DNA of 64,000 nucleotides. Source: CALBRZ01 sp964511065. Lineage in GTDB: Bacteria; Planctomycetota; Planctomycetia; Pirellulales; S012-138. Shown one piece after another: positions 9,192 to 18,021 of this stretch. A model generated the notes under the pieces. The model made no database searches. It saw only the letters and a program-made list of their open reading frames with translations, and had not been told where the DNA came from. The stretch is from positions 4,060 to 68,059 of the forward strand of contig CAZEEG010000015.1 in assembly GCA_964511065.1 (NCBI GenBank), read 5' to 3'. Both the position numbers and the translations under genes were made by a program. The first letter of the stretch is position 1; the number at the start of each line of letters is the position of its first letter.

Positions 9192-9572
9192 ATGAACCAC
9201 AAATTGTTCTTCCTCGTGGCTGTGTTCGTGGCCCTGGTGGGCATCGCCATGATGACCGCCGACACGGAGGCCGGCCACCGCAACCGCGGCAACTGCTGCT
9301 GCGAGAGCAGTTGCTACAGTTGCCATAGCTGCTATAGCTCCTGCTACGGCTGCTCCGGTTGCCACGGCGGCTACTACCACGGTTGCTCGGGTTGCCATGG
9401 CTGCCACGGCGGCTACTACCACGGCTGCTCGGGCTGCTACGGTGGTCACTACAGCTACTCCGCTGCTCCGGTTCAAACCGCGACGGTCGTGACCAAGACC
9501 GAAACCACCCAGGCTACTCCGGTTGCCTCTCGCGCTCAGTTCGGCTTCCGCACGGCGCAGTTCGTGCGCTAA
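9192..9572 (+). CDS. secreted Cys/Gly/Tyr-rich protein
   Basis: A 126-aa small exported protein. The signal peptide is MNHKLFFLVAVFVALVGIAMM with cleavage near TEAGH. The mature centre (about residues 33-92) is built from short Cys-Gly, Cys-His and Gly-Tyr-Tyr-His units; two copies of a CHGGYYHGCSGC-type unit repeat with a 42-bp DNA period (9360 and 9402). The tail is Thr/Val-rich and ends RTAQFVR. I do not know a named family. Composition suggests disulphide cross-linking or metal binding in the envelope. It has its own promoter and a strong terminator, so it is probably well expressed. Confidence 0.85.
   Translation: MNHKLFFLVAVFVALVGIAMMTADTEAGHRNRGNCCCESSCYSCHSCYSSCYGCSGCHGGYYHGCSGCHGCHGGYYHGCSGCYGGHYSYSAAPVQTATVVTKTETTQATPVASRAQFGFRTAQFVR
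9360..9436 (+). repeat. 42-bp-period tandem repeat inside the Cys-rich gene
   Basis: The segment tgccacggcggctactacca beginning at 9360 recurs at 9402, followed in both copies by cgg(t/c)tgctcggg(t/c)tg. Differences are synonymous third-base changes, indicating a duplication kept in frame. Confidence 0.85.
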
Positions 9573-9646
9573 GCTCGCTACTGGCCCAGTTCCTCTTGGA
9601 ATGCGGCCAACGCTTAAGCGGTGAGCAATTGTCCTGTCGAAACGTT

Positions 9647-9688
9647 GAGGCCACGGTTTTGCCCTGTTGACCGTGGCCTCTTCGTTTT
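9647..9688 (+). terminator. rho-independent terminator
   Basis: A perfect 11-bp stem, gaggccacggt (9647-9657) with accgtggcctc (9670-9680), 12-base loop, followed by ttcgtttt. It ends the Cys-rich gene transcript; the opposite strand lacks a T-tract. Confidence 0.85.
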
Positions 9689-9734
9689 CTGGGGGCTTGC
9701 TGTCTGCCGCTCCCTGACCATCGGCATTGCTGCG

Positions 9735-12683
9735 CTACGGCACGCGGATCAGGTCGCCAAAGCACACCGCGTTGAGGAACAACCGCTCGGTACCGTGCCA
9801 GTAGGCGCGGAAGTTGGGATTGTCGGAGAACAACACCACCCGGCCGCGGCCCAAGCGATAGACCACCGCGCTGGCCGCCTCCTCGGTTCGCGACTGGTTG
9901 CGCTCGGACATGTACCCCGCCAACAGCGGGCTTTCCCGATAGATCACGGGGTTGGAATAGGGATTCGATACCCGCTTCACAAACTGCTCGTTGTTACGGA
10001 ACACGGCCAGCGGACGGTCGGCAAACCCGTAACCCAACGGGTGCGTGACATCAATCTGGGCCTGGAGAATGACGCCCCGCACCAGGCGCAGGGCCGAGTC
10101 CGTGGAGGCCTCGGCGTATGGGCGGCGCTCGATATTCAATTCGGGGGTGGCAAGTGTCACGTCGGCCAGTCCGGCATCCTTGAGCCACCGCCCAGTGCTC
10201 CCAATGGCGATCAGGGTTCCGCCGTTTTCCACCCACTCCTTAAGCTGTTTGGTGCCGGCATCGCCCAGCAGCCGGTAGTTGCCGCTGACGGCAATGACCG
10301 TCGTGTACTTCGAGAGGTCCATACTGCCCACGCGGTAAATCTCGGCCAGCGTCAGCGGGATGCCGAACCGCTGATCGAGCAGGTGCCATACTTCCCCAGC
10401 TTCGTAGGTGTTGATGCCTTCGCCCACCATCAACAGCGGCTTGGGCTGCCGGGTGACGGACAATCGGCCGCTGCCCAGGTCCGGGCCTTGCGGGGTCCGG
10501 CCGCCTTTGACGGCATGCGAAGCCACACCGGATGCGGCCGCTTGGCGGAGCAGCGTTTGGAGTTCGGCGAGGTTTTCACGATCTTCGCCGAGCGGCACCA
10601 CCAGCGTTCCATAACCCAAGGAATGTTGGTTGCCGTCGCTTTCGATCGTGATCGGTTGGGTCGCCACCTTGACGGTGAAGCCGCGCTTCTGGAGTTGATA
10701 CAGCAGACGCGGCGCATAGTAACCTCGCCAGTCGATCACACAGGCCGTCTCGTCGCCGCGAAACGCCGGAGGCCGGGGCATCTTCACGTCGGCCGCGCCG
10801 CGCGCCGTTGCCCGCTGCCTTGGCCTTGGGTTGTCCTTTGCCTCCGGTTCTGGTGACGGCTGGGATGTTTGGTACAGGCCCTGGTTGCCAGGCTGCGGCG
10901 CGGTGGCATCGTCGCTGCGCTTGCGGTCGGGCCTCGGCTCTCGATCAGGCTGGTTTCGATTGCGATGGTCTCGATCCCCTTGGTCTTGATGCTCCTTGGC
11001 GCGACCATCCTTGCGGTGCTCATCCTTGCCGCGCTCGCGCTGGTCGCCGTTGGCCTTGCCGTCCTGCTGGCTCGCGCGATGCTTGTCCTTATCGGGCGTT
11101 GGCTTCGCGGTCAGGTCTGCCGGCCACTGCTCCAACGTCGCGTAAACCAGGCCGTAGGCGTCGGGGATGGCCCAACTTGAGACATCGTAGAACACCGTTT
11201 CGGCAAACTCGGTTCGATGCTCGAACACCGCCTTCAAGAAACGGTAGTCCTTTTGCCGCATCGGGACGACAAACGCCTCGCCCGGTTCAAACTTCCCGGC
11301 CTCGGTTTCGATAGCTTCGGTGAGCGGTTCGTACACCAGGTTTTGCCGCCGCATCCAATCCAGGAATGCGGCCAGGCGGTACGGATCGCCGGGCGCAGAA
11401 ACCACGTAGGCTTTAATCGGATCCTTAGCGGCAAGCTCCAGGTTTTCGCGGTAAAAGTCGCGCTGGTGCATCAACAGTTGTTCGCGCAGGTCGAAGGTGG
11501 CCTGCAAGCTGGAAAGGGACGTCGCCACTTGATTGCGAATGGTGAACGGGAACGTCACATCGCCGTTGACGCTTTCTTGCACCTGCCCTCGTGAACTGCC
11601 CTGCTCAAACAAGATGCCCACCGCGCCGTGCAGGTCGGGATAGGTGGAGCCTTTGCCAGGGTAGAAGTCGTCGAACTGGTCTTCGGTAAAGTACTGCGAG
11701 CCGAGGCGGTCCAGCGCTGCCGCGTGATACTTGGCCATGGCCGCCGTCAGTTCCACGTTTCGATCGGGAATCCACGGGTTGCGCCGCGTGGGCACGCCGG
11801 GCTGGAAGAAGTAGGTGGAATCGGTACCCATCTCGTGATAGTCGAGCACCACGTTGGGCAGCCAGCGATGGTACCAACCCATACGGCCGCGGCTTTCCGG
11901 TTGCGTGAGCAGCAGCCAATCGCGGTTGAGATCGAACCAGTAGTAATTGGTCCGCCCGCTGGGAAACGCTTCTTGATGTTCGCGGTGATCGCGGTCGGCG
12001 TTGGGAACCTGCCCGCGATGGTTGTTGGTCCAGTGGGCGAACCGTTCGAAGCCGTCGGGGTTGAGGCACGGATCGAGCAGCACAACCAGGTTGGCCAAGA
12101 GATCGTCGATGGCTTCGCCCTGGGCGGCGGCCAGGTGATACGCAATGACCACCGCGGCCGTGCTGGCGCTGGGTTCGTTGCCGTGGATGCCGTAACCCAT
12201 GTTCAACACGGCGGGCATGTCCTTGGGCGGTTTGGCCGACTGGCCTCCCCGGTTGGGATTGCTCCAGCGGAGATGGGCCCGCCGGATGGCTTCCAGCCGC
12301 GTGTGGTTCTCCGGCGACGTGATCGTCAACAACAGCAGCGGCCGGCCGCCGTGGGTTCGCCCATACTCCTGAAGTTTCACGCGGGGCGAGGCCTTCGCCA
12401 CCGCTCGCAGATAGCCCACCAGTTCGTGGTGCTGCATATGCCGGGTGCCGATTTCATAACCCAAGTAGCTGCGCGGCGTGGGTACCTGGGGATCGTACGC
12501 ATGATCCTCCCGCAGATAATACTTGAGGTCGATCTCAGCGAGCGCATCGTCGGCCGCCGCCGGAGCGGCGGGCATTGCCAGTAGCGTTGCCGCGGCCAGG
12601 GCGCCGTACAGTAGGGCGGCCATCAGCCCGCGGTGAGTGAAACGTGCCAAGGCCTGGTTCCAGGTGACAGTTTGCAACTTCAA
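9735..12683 (-). CDS. secreted M14 family zinc carboxypeptidase with GATase1-like C-terminus
   Basis: A large exported metallopeptidase of about 982 aa. Signal peptide about residues 20-45. Peptidase_M14 domain: zinc ligands HGNE (H167, E170) and DYHEMG (H283), substrate-side motif PCLNPDGF (about 185-192) and the catalytic glutamate in GILFEQGSSRG (E360). A very charged Asp/Arg/Lys/Gln linker of about 100 residues (526-630) separates it from a C-terminal domain of alternating beta and helix ending in a region like glutamine amidotransferase class 1. TTG at 12683 with GGAG 6-9 bp upstream is chosen; an ATG at 12722 lacks a Shine-Dalgarno. The frame stays open to 14363, but that part is antisense to the next gene. 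Confidence 0.88.
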   Translation of the reverse strand: MKLQTVTWNQALARFTHRGLMAALLYGALAAATLLAMPAAPAAADDALAEIDLKYYLREDHAYDPQVPTPRSYLGYEIGTRHMQHHELVGYLRAVAKASPRVKLQEYGRTHGGRPLLLLTITSPENHTRLEAIRRAHLRWSNPNRGGQSAKPPKDMPAVLNMGYGIHGNEPSASTAAVVIAYHLAAAQGEAIDDLLANLVVLLDPCLNPDGFERFAHWTNNHRGQVPNADRDHREHQEAFPSGRTNYYWFDLNRDWLLLTQPESRGRMGWYHRWLPNVVLDYHEMGTDSTYFFQPGVPTRRNPWIPDRNVELTAAMAKYHAAALDRLGSQYFTEDQFDDFYPGKGSTYPDLHGAVGILFEQGSSRGQVQESVNGDVTFPFTIRNQVATSLSSLQATFDLREQLLMHQRDFYRENLELAAKDPIKAYVVSAPGDPYRLAAFLDWMRRQNLVYEPLTEAIETEAGKFEPGEAFVVPMRQKDYRFLKAVFEHRTEFAETVFYDVSSWAIPDAYGLVYATLEQWPADLTAKPTPDKDKHRASQQDGKANGDQRERGKDEHRKDGRAKEHQDQGDRDHRNRNQPDREPRPDRKRSDDATAPQPGNQGLYQTSQPSPEPEAKDNPRPRQRATARGAADVKMPRPPAFRGDETACVIDWRGYYAPRLLYQLQKRGFTVKVATQPITIESDGNQHSLGYGTLVVPLGEDRENLAELQTLLRQAAASGVASHAVKGGRTPQGPDLGSGRLSVTRQPKPLLMVGEGINTYEAGEVWHLLDQRFGIPLTLAEIYRVGSMDLSKYTTVIAVSGNYRLLGDAGTKQLKEWVENGGTLIAIGSTGRWLKDAGLADVTLATPELNIERRPYAEASTDSALRLVRGVILQAQIDVTHPLGYGFADRPLAVFRNNEQFVKRVSNPYSNPVIYRESPLLAGYMSERNQSRTEEAASAVVYRLGRGRVVLFSDNPNFRAYWHGTERLFLNAVCFGDLIRVP

Positions 12684-13025
12684 GGCGGCTCTCCGGTAGC
12701 AATCCACGGTAAAAGGAGGCATGACCGCGGCGACCAACGCGGTGCCCGGTCTTACCTCCGCAGGCAAAGGTGCCCGGTCCACTACACCTGGAGCGGGGGG
12801 CCGAGTTTGTGGCGTGCAGGCCGCGGCCGGCCTGATTATGATCGACCTCTCCGCACGGCGCGTGGCAGAAGTAGCCAGTATGCTTGGAGGTGCCGCCGGT
12901 ATCCACCGGTAGGTTCTCCGAGGCGGGCGGCCGGCTACCGTGCCCGTTACGCCTGCATGCTCCCAACAACACCACCTCGCGCGAACCGCGAGCGCACCAG
13001 AAGCCCCCCCAACCTGAGATCGATC
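12684..13025. other. divergent intergenic region
   Basis: Lies between the M14 peptidase (minus) and beta-helix (plus) genes. It should hold both promoters; I see no convincing boxes or hairpins. Confidence 0.4.
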
Positions 13026-14378
13026 ATGAGCGAAGTCCGCAACTTTGGCGCGGCCGGCGACGGGCGCCAAGACGATACCGAAGCCATCATCCACGCCATT
13101 CAAGAGGGCGAAGGCCAACTGACCTTTACCCGGGGCGTGTACCGCATCACGCGGACCATCGAGATCGACCTCGACCGCTACGGTCCGATTTCCCTGGATG
13201 GCAGCGGCGGCACTGCCCGTATCTTGATGACGGGCGCCGGGCCGGCGTTTCGGCTGGTTGGCACTCACGGTGGCACGGGCGATCCCACCAGCGTGCAGCC
13301 CCGCATCAAGAGCGTGCAGCGGATGCCGACGATCCAGAACCTGGAGATTGTGGGCGAACACCGCGAGGCCGACGGCGTGGAAATGGTGGGCACCATGCAA
13401 GCGGTGCTTTCCGGCCTGCTGATCCACGACGTGCGGCATGGCATCCGCCTGCACCGCCGTAACCGCAACGTGCTGATCACGCATTGCCACGTGTATCACA
13501 ACACCGGTATCGGCATCTTTCTCGATGAGCTGAACCTGCACCAGATCAACATCGTCGGTTGCCACATCAGCTACAACCGCTTGGGCGGTATCCGTATCGA
13601 ACGCTCGGAGATTCGCAACCTGCAGATCACCGGCAACGACATCGAGTACAACAACCACCGCGTCTTCAAGACCGAACCGGAACCGACGGCCGAAATCTAC
13701 ATCGACACCACCACTGCCGGCGCGAGCGTGGCCGAAGTGACCATCGCCTCCAACACCATCCAGGCGACCGACTCGCCCGGCGGTTGCAACATTCGCCTGC
13801 TGGGCAAGGCCGACGGCGGCTACCGCCCCAACCTGTTCACCATCACCGGCAACATCATCGGCAGCCAGGAAAACAACGTCCACCTTACCGATTGCCACGG
13901 AATCGTGATCAGCGGCAACTGTATTTACTCGGGCAAGAACCGCAACCTGTTGATGGAAGGCTGCTCGCTGATCACCGTGGGGTCCAACAGTTTCCGCCGG
14001 CATACGGCCGCCTATCACGCGGGCGTACGGTTGGTGAACACCCGCGATACCACGATCCAAGGATGCTCGTTCATGGACGAAGCGCCCGAGGGCCAGAAAT
14101 CCGGGGCCTCGCTGCTGGAACTGGTCGATTGCCAGCGCATCCAAGTCACCGGCTGCCAGTTCGTGGACGGCACACCCTATGGGATCGAAGTCGTGCGTGG
14201 CCAGCAAGTCACCATCGCTTCTTGCACGGTGAACGAATCGCGCGCCAACCCGATCGGCAAGGCCGCCATCCGGTTCCGCGGGACCGGGTCGGACAACCGT
14301 GTTGCCCTCAACACGCTGGCCTATCCTCAAGGCAAGGGCTTGGAGGCCGACGAAGAATCGCAAGTGACCCAGGCTTAA
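13026..14378 (+). CDS. right-handed parallel beta-helix protein (pectate-lyase-like)
   Basis: A 450-aa protein. The start MSEVRNFGAAGDGRQDDTEA is the classic opening of pectate-lyase_3/polygalacturonase-like beta-helix domains. Many short repeats of the form (V/I)xIxxNxI(x)n(G/N) follow from about residue 80 to 420, as expected for successive beta-helix coils. There is no signal peptide or membrane segment, which is odd for a polysaccharide-active enzyme, and I see no decisive catalytic residues. It could be a lyase, an epimerase or a non-enzymatic structural protein. It is transcribed divergently from the M14 peptidase and converges with the zinc-ribbon gene 33 bp away. Confidence 0.88.
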   Translation: MSEVRNFGAAGDGRQDDTEAIIHAIQEGEGQLTFTRGVYRITRTIEIDLDRYGPISLDGSGGTARILMTGAGPAFRLVGTHGGTGDPTSVQPRIKSVQRMPTIQNLEIVGEHREADGVEMVGTMQAVLSGLLIHDVRHGIRLHRRNRNVLITHCHVYHNTGIGIFLDELNLHQINIVGCHISYNRLGGIRIERSEIRNLQITGNDIEYNNHRVFKTEPEPTAEIYIDTTTAGASVAEVTIASNTIQATDSPGGCNIRLLGKADGGYRPNLFTITGNIIGSQENNVHLTDCHGIVISGNCIYSGKNRNLLMEGCSLITVGSNSFRRHTAAYHAGVRLVNTRDTTIQGCSFMDEAPEGQKSGASLLELVDCQRIQVTGCQFVDGTPYGIEVVRGQQVTIASCTVNESRANPIGKAAIRFRGTGSDNRVALNTLAYPQGKGLEADEESQVTQA

Positions 14379-14411
14379 TGGCGGCCGGCGGCGCCAAGCT
14401 CAGGCGACGCG

Positions 14412-15383
14412 CTACATCGACAGCCCAAAGAGCAGGAACAGCAACAGCACCACCGCGATGCCGATCACCACGGCGACGGCCACCTTGGTCTTGGAAACCG
14501 GGGCTCGACCGGTCACTTTGCCAGTCTGCCCGTTAATCAGGAACCGGTATGTGCCGCCGTTGTAGTGGTAGGCCATGATCCAGACGGGCAGCAGCACCGG
14601 TTCGCTGCGGAGGTTCTCAATCCGCACGTTGACCTTCACATTGCGGTGCCCCGGCCCGATATAGCGGGCGATGCACTCGTCGCGCTCGAGGGACTCCAAT
14701 CCCTGCCGGGCGAGCGGCCGGGCATACTTGCGCGGCACCGTGAACTGCTCAACCGTGATGGAACGCAGGCCCACCTTGTCGGGCGGCACCGCTCGGGAAA
14801 GATCGAACGGGCAAAGATCGTGCGTTTCCTTCGCCGTCAGCACGCTGCTGGCCCCGATCAGCAGACCGTGATGCTGGCCGCGATGCTCGCCGGTGATGGG
14901 ATACCAGTTCGACCGGGCACCGGGCGGGGTGCGGTTGGTATCGGCCGTCCAGTAGGTGTGCGTATTGGCTGAAAACACCCAGTACGGCACGTAGACGGGC
15001 GTCATGGCGATCACCTTGGCCCGCTGTGCCAGGTCGCCAGGCCGCCAGAAACCGGTTCCCAACCAGCGGCGCAGCAGTTGATTGGCTTGTTCTCGCCCAA
15101 TGGAGAGCGGCACCACGCGCTCTGGGGCAAGCACGCGCTGCGGCGGTTTCTCCAGCAGTTCCACGGAACCGCAAAACGGGCATTGCAGCGAGCCGGCCGT
15201 GGCACTGTAACTCATCGATGCGCCACAACTGTTGCACTGAAAACTGTGCGTGGCCTGCCCGGCCGGTGCGGCAGGGCGATCATCGGACCGTTCGGGGGCT
15301 TCCGCTCCGCAATTGCCGCAAAACAGGTCCTCCTCATCCAGCAAGGCACCACAGATTTCGCACTTGTCCAGCAGATCGGACAT
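14412..15383 (-). CDS. zinc-ribbon membrane protein, function unknown
   Basis: A 323-aa protein with two Cys4 zinc ribbons at the N-terminus: CEICG...CGNCG (about residues 8-25) and CNSCG...CPFCG (about 50-70). A central domain (LSIGREQANQLLRRWL, VYVPYWVFSANTHTYW) has a pattern common in zinc-ribbon proteins whose ribbons precede a membrane-proximal beta domain. One C-terminal membrane helix follows (VAVAVVIGIAVVLLLFLLF), ending four residues later, so it is probably tail-anchored with the ribbons in the cytoplasm. The longer frame to 15503 lacks similarity, so the start is placed at MSDLLDKCEI. The specific function is unknown. Confidence 0.82.
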   Translation of the reverse strand: MSDLLDKCEICGALLDEEDLFCGNCGAEAPERSDDRPAAPAGQATHSFQCNSCGASMSYSATAGSLQCPFCGSVELLEKPPQRVLAPERVVPLSIGREQANQLLRRWLGTGFWRPGDLAQRAKVIAMTPVYVPYWVFSANTHTYWTADTNRTPPGARSNWYPITGEHRGQHHGLLIGASSVLTAKETHDLCPFDLSRAVPPDKVGLRSITVEQFTVPRKYARPLARQGLESLERDECIARYIGPGHRNVKVNVRIENLRSEPVLLPVWIMAYHYNGGTYRFLINGQTGKVTGRAPVSKTKVAVAVVIGIAVVLLLFLLFGLSM

Positions 15384-15881
15384 AGGCAGGCCGCTAGAGG
15401 CAGGTTCAACGCAGTAAGAAGTCGCACGGCACCATGAGTCGATGGGGGGAGGCGTTCTCCCTTCCAACCGGCTCTTGCACCGCTTCGCGTCGGCAGGAAC
15501 CAACCGGCCCCCCCGCCCCGCGCGACTGGCCCCGATTCAAACGGGCCTGCGCGGCCGCGTCAAGGAACTTGGCTCTGCCTTGTGCCGGCAACGACTGCCG
15601 AGCAACGGAAACAACGCAAGCCGCACTGACCCATTCGCAGGCGGCAGCCAAATCTTGAGCCCGCCGCGGCATACCGCGAATGATTCGCGGTGCCGATTGT
15701 TTGGCGACCGGACACTGACCGCGCAACCTTCCATCAGGCAATCGGTGAAGCCCCCGCTCTGGTGCGGCTGGGATGCTTCCCCATTCGCTGGACCTTGCAC
15801 ATGCCGGTATAATGAGCGTTTAGGGGGAGGATGTTGCCGTGGTTCGCTCGCCCGTCTGCACTCCAACCAGGGAGGAATCCC
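15384..15881. other. divergent intergenic region
   Basis: About 500 bp between the zinc-ribbon and Tat protein genes. It contains a clear TATAAT box near 15808 (listed) and nothing else I can identify. Confidence 0.5.
15784..15813 (+). promoter_or_regulatory. sigma-70-like promoter for the Tat protein and mgtC genes
   Basis: A perfect TATAAT at 15808-15813 with a weak TTCGCT 18 bp upstream (15784-15789), 68 bp before the start codon at 15882. Confidence 0.55.
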
Positions 15882-17417
15882 ATGTTTCCGACCAATCGTC
15901 GTCATTTTCTGGCCACTACCGGTGCCGGGCTGCTTGGCGGAGCCGCAGCAAGTTTGGGGGACTTGGGTTTCCTGGGACGGCTTCCCAGTGCATCCGGTGC
16001 TGAAGACAGCAGCGATTCCGACATGGTGGCCTTGCGGCCGGAAATCGAACCGCTGGTCCGCCTGATCGAAGAAACACCCCGCGACAAAGTCATCGAAGTC
16101 GTGGCCGACCGCATCCGCTCAGGCTTGAGCTATCGCGACCTGCTGGCCGCCTTGTTCTTGGCGGGTGTGCGCAACATCCAGCCCCGCCCGTCGGTGGGCT
16201 TCAAGTTCCACGGCGTGCTGGTGGTCAACTCGGCCCACGTGGCCAGCATGAGCTCGCCCGATGAGCACCGCTGGCTGCCGATGCTGTGGACGCTCGACTA
16301 CTTCAAGGCGACCCAGGCCCGCGACGTGCAAGAAGGCGATTGGCACATGCGGCCGGTCGACGAATCGAAGGTGCCCGAGCCGACCAAGGCCATCAAGGCC
16401 TTCACCGAGGCGATGGACTCCTGGGACGAAGAAGCGGCCGATACGGCCGTGGCCGGGCTGGCGCGTTCGGTCGGCGCCAACCAGATTTGCGAGCTGTTTT
16501 ATCGCTATGGTGCCCGCGATTTCCGCTCCATCGGCCACAAGGCGATCTTCGTGGCCAACAGCTTCCGGACGCTGCAAACGATCGGTTGGGAACACTCCGA
16601 ACCGATCCTCCGCAGCCTGGCCTATGCCCTGCAGAACCGCCGGGGCGAGCCCAACCCGGCCGAAAGCGACCTGCTGGCCGACCGGCCCTGGCGGCGGAAC
16701 CTGGAACTGGTTGGCAAGTTCCGGGCCGACTGGGTGACGGGCAAGACCGATCCTTCGGCCACCCGCGATCTCCTGGCCAGCCTCCGCACCGGCGATTATG
16801 CCGAGGTGTGCGACGAAGTGGTGCGGCTCAGCAGTGAGGGCTACCATCCCCAGGTGCTATGGGATGGCGTGCTGCTGGGTGCCGGCGAACTGCTGCTGCG
16901 GCAGCGGGGGATCGTGGCTCTGCACGCGATGACCACGGCCAACGCCCTGCACTATGCCTACCTCTGGGCCAAGGACGACGACACCCGTAAACTGATGCTG
17001 CTTCAGGCGGCGGCGTTCCTGCCGATGTTCCGCGATGCCATGCGGAGCCGCGGCAGCGTGGCCGACCTGGACATCACGGCGTTGGAACCGGAAGACGCAC
17101 CAGGCCAGGGCCCCGAGGCCGTGACCAATTTGTTTGCCGACCTCGCCTCCGACCGCATGGCCGCCGCGCGCAAAACCCTCAGCGTGCTCAAGCACCAGCG
17201 GCCAGAAGCCCTGGTGGAGGCGGGCCGGGTGCTGGTATTTCTCAAGGGTGACGACGCCCACGACTACAAGTTCAGTTCCGCCGTGCTGGAAGATTGCTTC
17301 TACGTGTCGCCCCAGTGGCGCGACCGGTTCATGGCTGCCAGCGTCTACAACCTGCATGGTGCGGACGAACGCGACAATGCCCTGGTGAAACGGATCCGTG
17401 CTGCCCTGGAGGCCTAA
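15882..17417 (+). CDS. Tat-secreted protein of unknown function
   Basis: A 511-aa protein with a twin-arginine signal (NRRHFLATTGAGLLGG, residues 5-20), so it is exported folded, often a sign of a bound cofactor. The rest is mostly alpha-helical. Conserved-looking segments include HVASMSSPDEHRWLPMLW and IGHKAIFVANSFRTL, with several His and Trp residues that could bind haem or metal. I do not recognise the family with certainty. GGAGGAA about 6 bp upstream supports this start over the ATG at 15831, whose GGAGG directly abuts it. The stop overlaps the start of the MgtC gene (TAATG), so the two are co-translated. Confidence 0.85.
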   Translation: MFPTNRRHFLATTGAGLLGGAAASLGDLGFLGRLPSASGAEDSSDSDMVALRPEIEPLVRLIEETPRDKVIEVVADRIRSGLSYRDLLAALFLAGVRNIQPRPSVGFKFHGVLVVNSAHVASMSSPDEHRWLPMLWTLDYFKATQARDVQEGDWHMRPVDESKVPEPTKAIKAFTEAMDSWDEEAADTAVAGLARSVGANQICELFYRYGARDFRSIGHKAIFVANSFRTLQTIGWEHSEPILRSLAYALQNRRGEPNPAESDLLADRPWRRNLELVGKFRADWVTGKTDPSATRDLLASLRTGDYAEVCDEVVRLSSEGYHPQVLWDGVLLGAGELLLRQRGIVALHAMTTANALHYAYLWAKDDDTRKLMLLQAAAFLPMFRDAMRSRGSVADLDITALEPEDAPGQGPEAVTNLFADLASDRMAAARKTLSVLKHQRPEALVEAGRVLVFLKGDDAHDYKFSSAVLEDCFYVSPQWRDRFMAASVYNLHGADERDNALVKRIRAALEA

Positions 17418-17953
17418 TGGCAATGTATCCCGATGATTGGCTGGAAATCCTCATCCGGATGGCTGCCGCCATCGCATGCGGCGCCGTGATCGGGTTCGAG
17501 CGGGAATTCCAAGCCAAGCCGGCCGGATTGCGGACCCATATGCTGGTGGCGCTGGGGTCCGTTTCGTTCACCCTGCTCACCCTGCACATTTATCAAGCAG
17601 CCCTGGATGCGGCCGGCACCGCGCGGGTGGGGAGCGATCCCCTCCGCGTGGTCAGCGGGGTGATTGGCGGGATCGGCTTCCTGGGAGCCGGTTCCATCAT
17701 TCAAAGCCGCGGGTCCGTGCAGGGCCTCACCACCGCGGCCACGATCTGGGTGGTCGGCTCCGTGGGGATCGCCTGCGGTACCGGCTACTATATCGTGGCC
17801 CTGTTCACCGTTGCGTTCTCGCTCATCATCCTGATGGGCGTGGTCGGAGTGAACGCTTACGTCGAAATGCGCAGGCAGCAACTGGAAGGGGCCGGCCTCA
17901 CCACCACGACCACGCGCGAAGCCGAAGAAGACCAGGCCCGAGATACTGAGTAA
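17417..17953 (+). CDS. MgtC/SapB family inner-membrane protein
   Basis: A 178-aa membrane protein of the MgtC/SapB family. Four to five hydrophobic helices: LIRMAAAIACGAVIGFERE (with the family motif GFEREFQAKPAGLRTHMLV), VALGSVSFTLLTL, VSGVIGGIGFLGAGSII, LTTAATIWVVGSVGIACG and YIVALFTVAFSLIILMGVV. The GxGFLGAGxI and LTTAAxxWxxxxxGxxxGxG motifs are diagnostic. MgtC proteins inhibit F-type ATPase or affect Mg2+ homeostasis in other bacteria; the short form without the C-terminal ACT domain is present here. The start codon overlaps the preceding stop by one base, implying coupling with the Tat protein. Confidence 0.93.
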   Translation: MAMYPDDWLEILIRMAAAIACGAVIGFEREFQAKPAGLRTHMLVALGSVSFTLLTLHIYQAALDAAGTARVGSDPLRVVSGVIGGIGFLGAGSIIQSRGSVQGLTTAATIWVVGSVGIACGTGYYIVALFTVAFSLIILMGVVGVNAYVEMRRQQLEGAGLTTTTTREAEEDQARDTE

Positions 17954-18021
17954 AACCGCAGTCGCCATGCTAAGCCCGGCAGCGCCAAACCAAGCCAGGC
18001 AGCCAGCCGCAACGTGCCGAC

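Noticed and set aside
9735..14363. 1542-residue minus-strand frame
   Set aside because: The part above 12722 is antisense to the beta-helix gene and has no similarity; only the segment from about 12683 downwards is the M14 peptidase.
16119..16847. minus-strand frame inside the Tat protein gene
   Set aside because: Reverse shadow of the Tat gene with no RBS and a His/Gln-rich composition typical of antisense translation.
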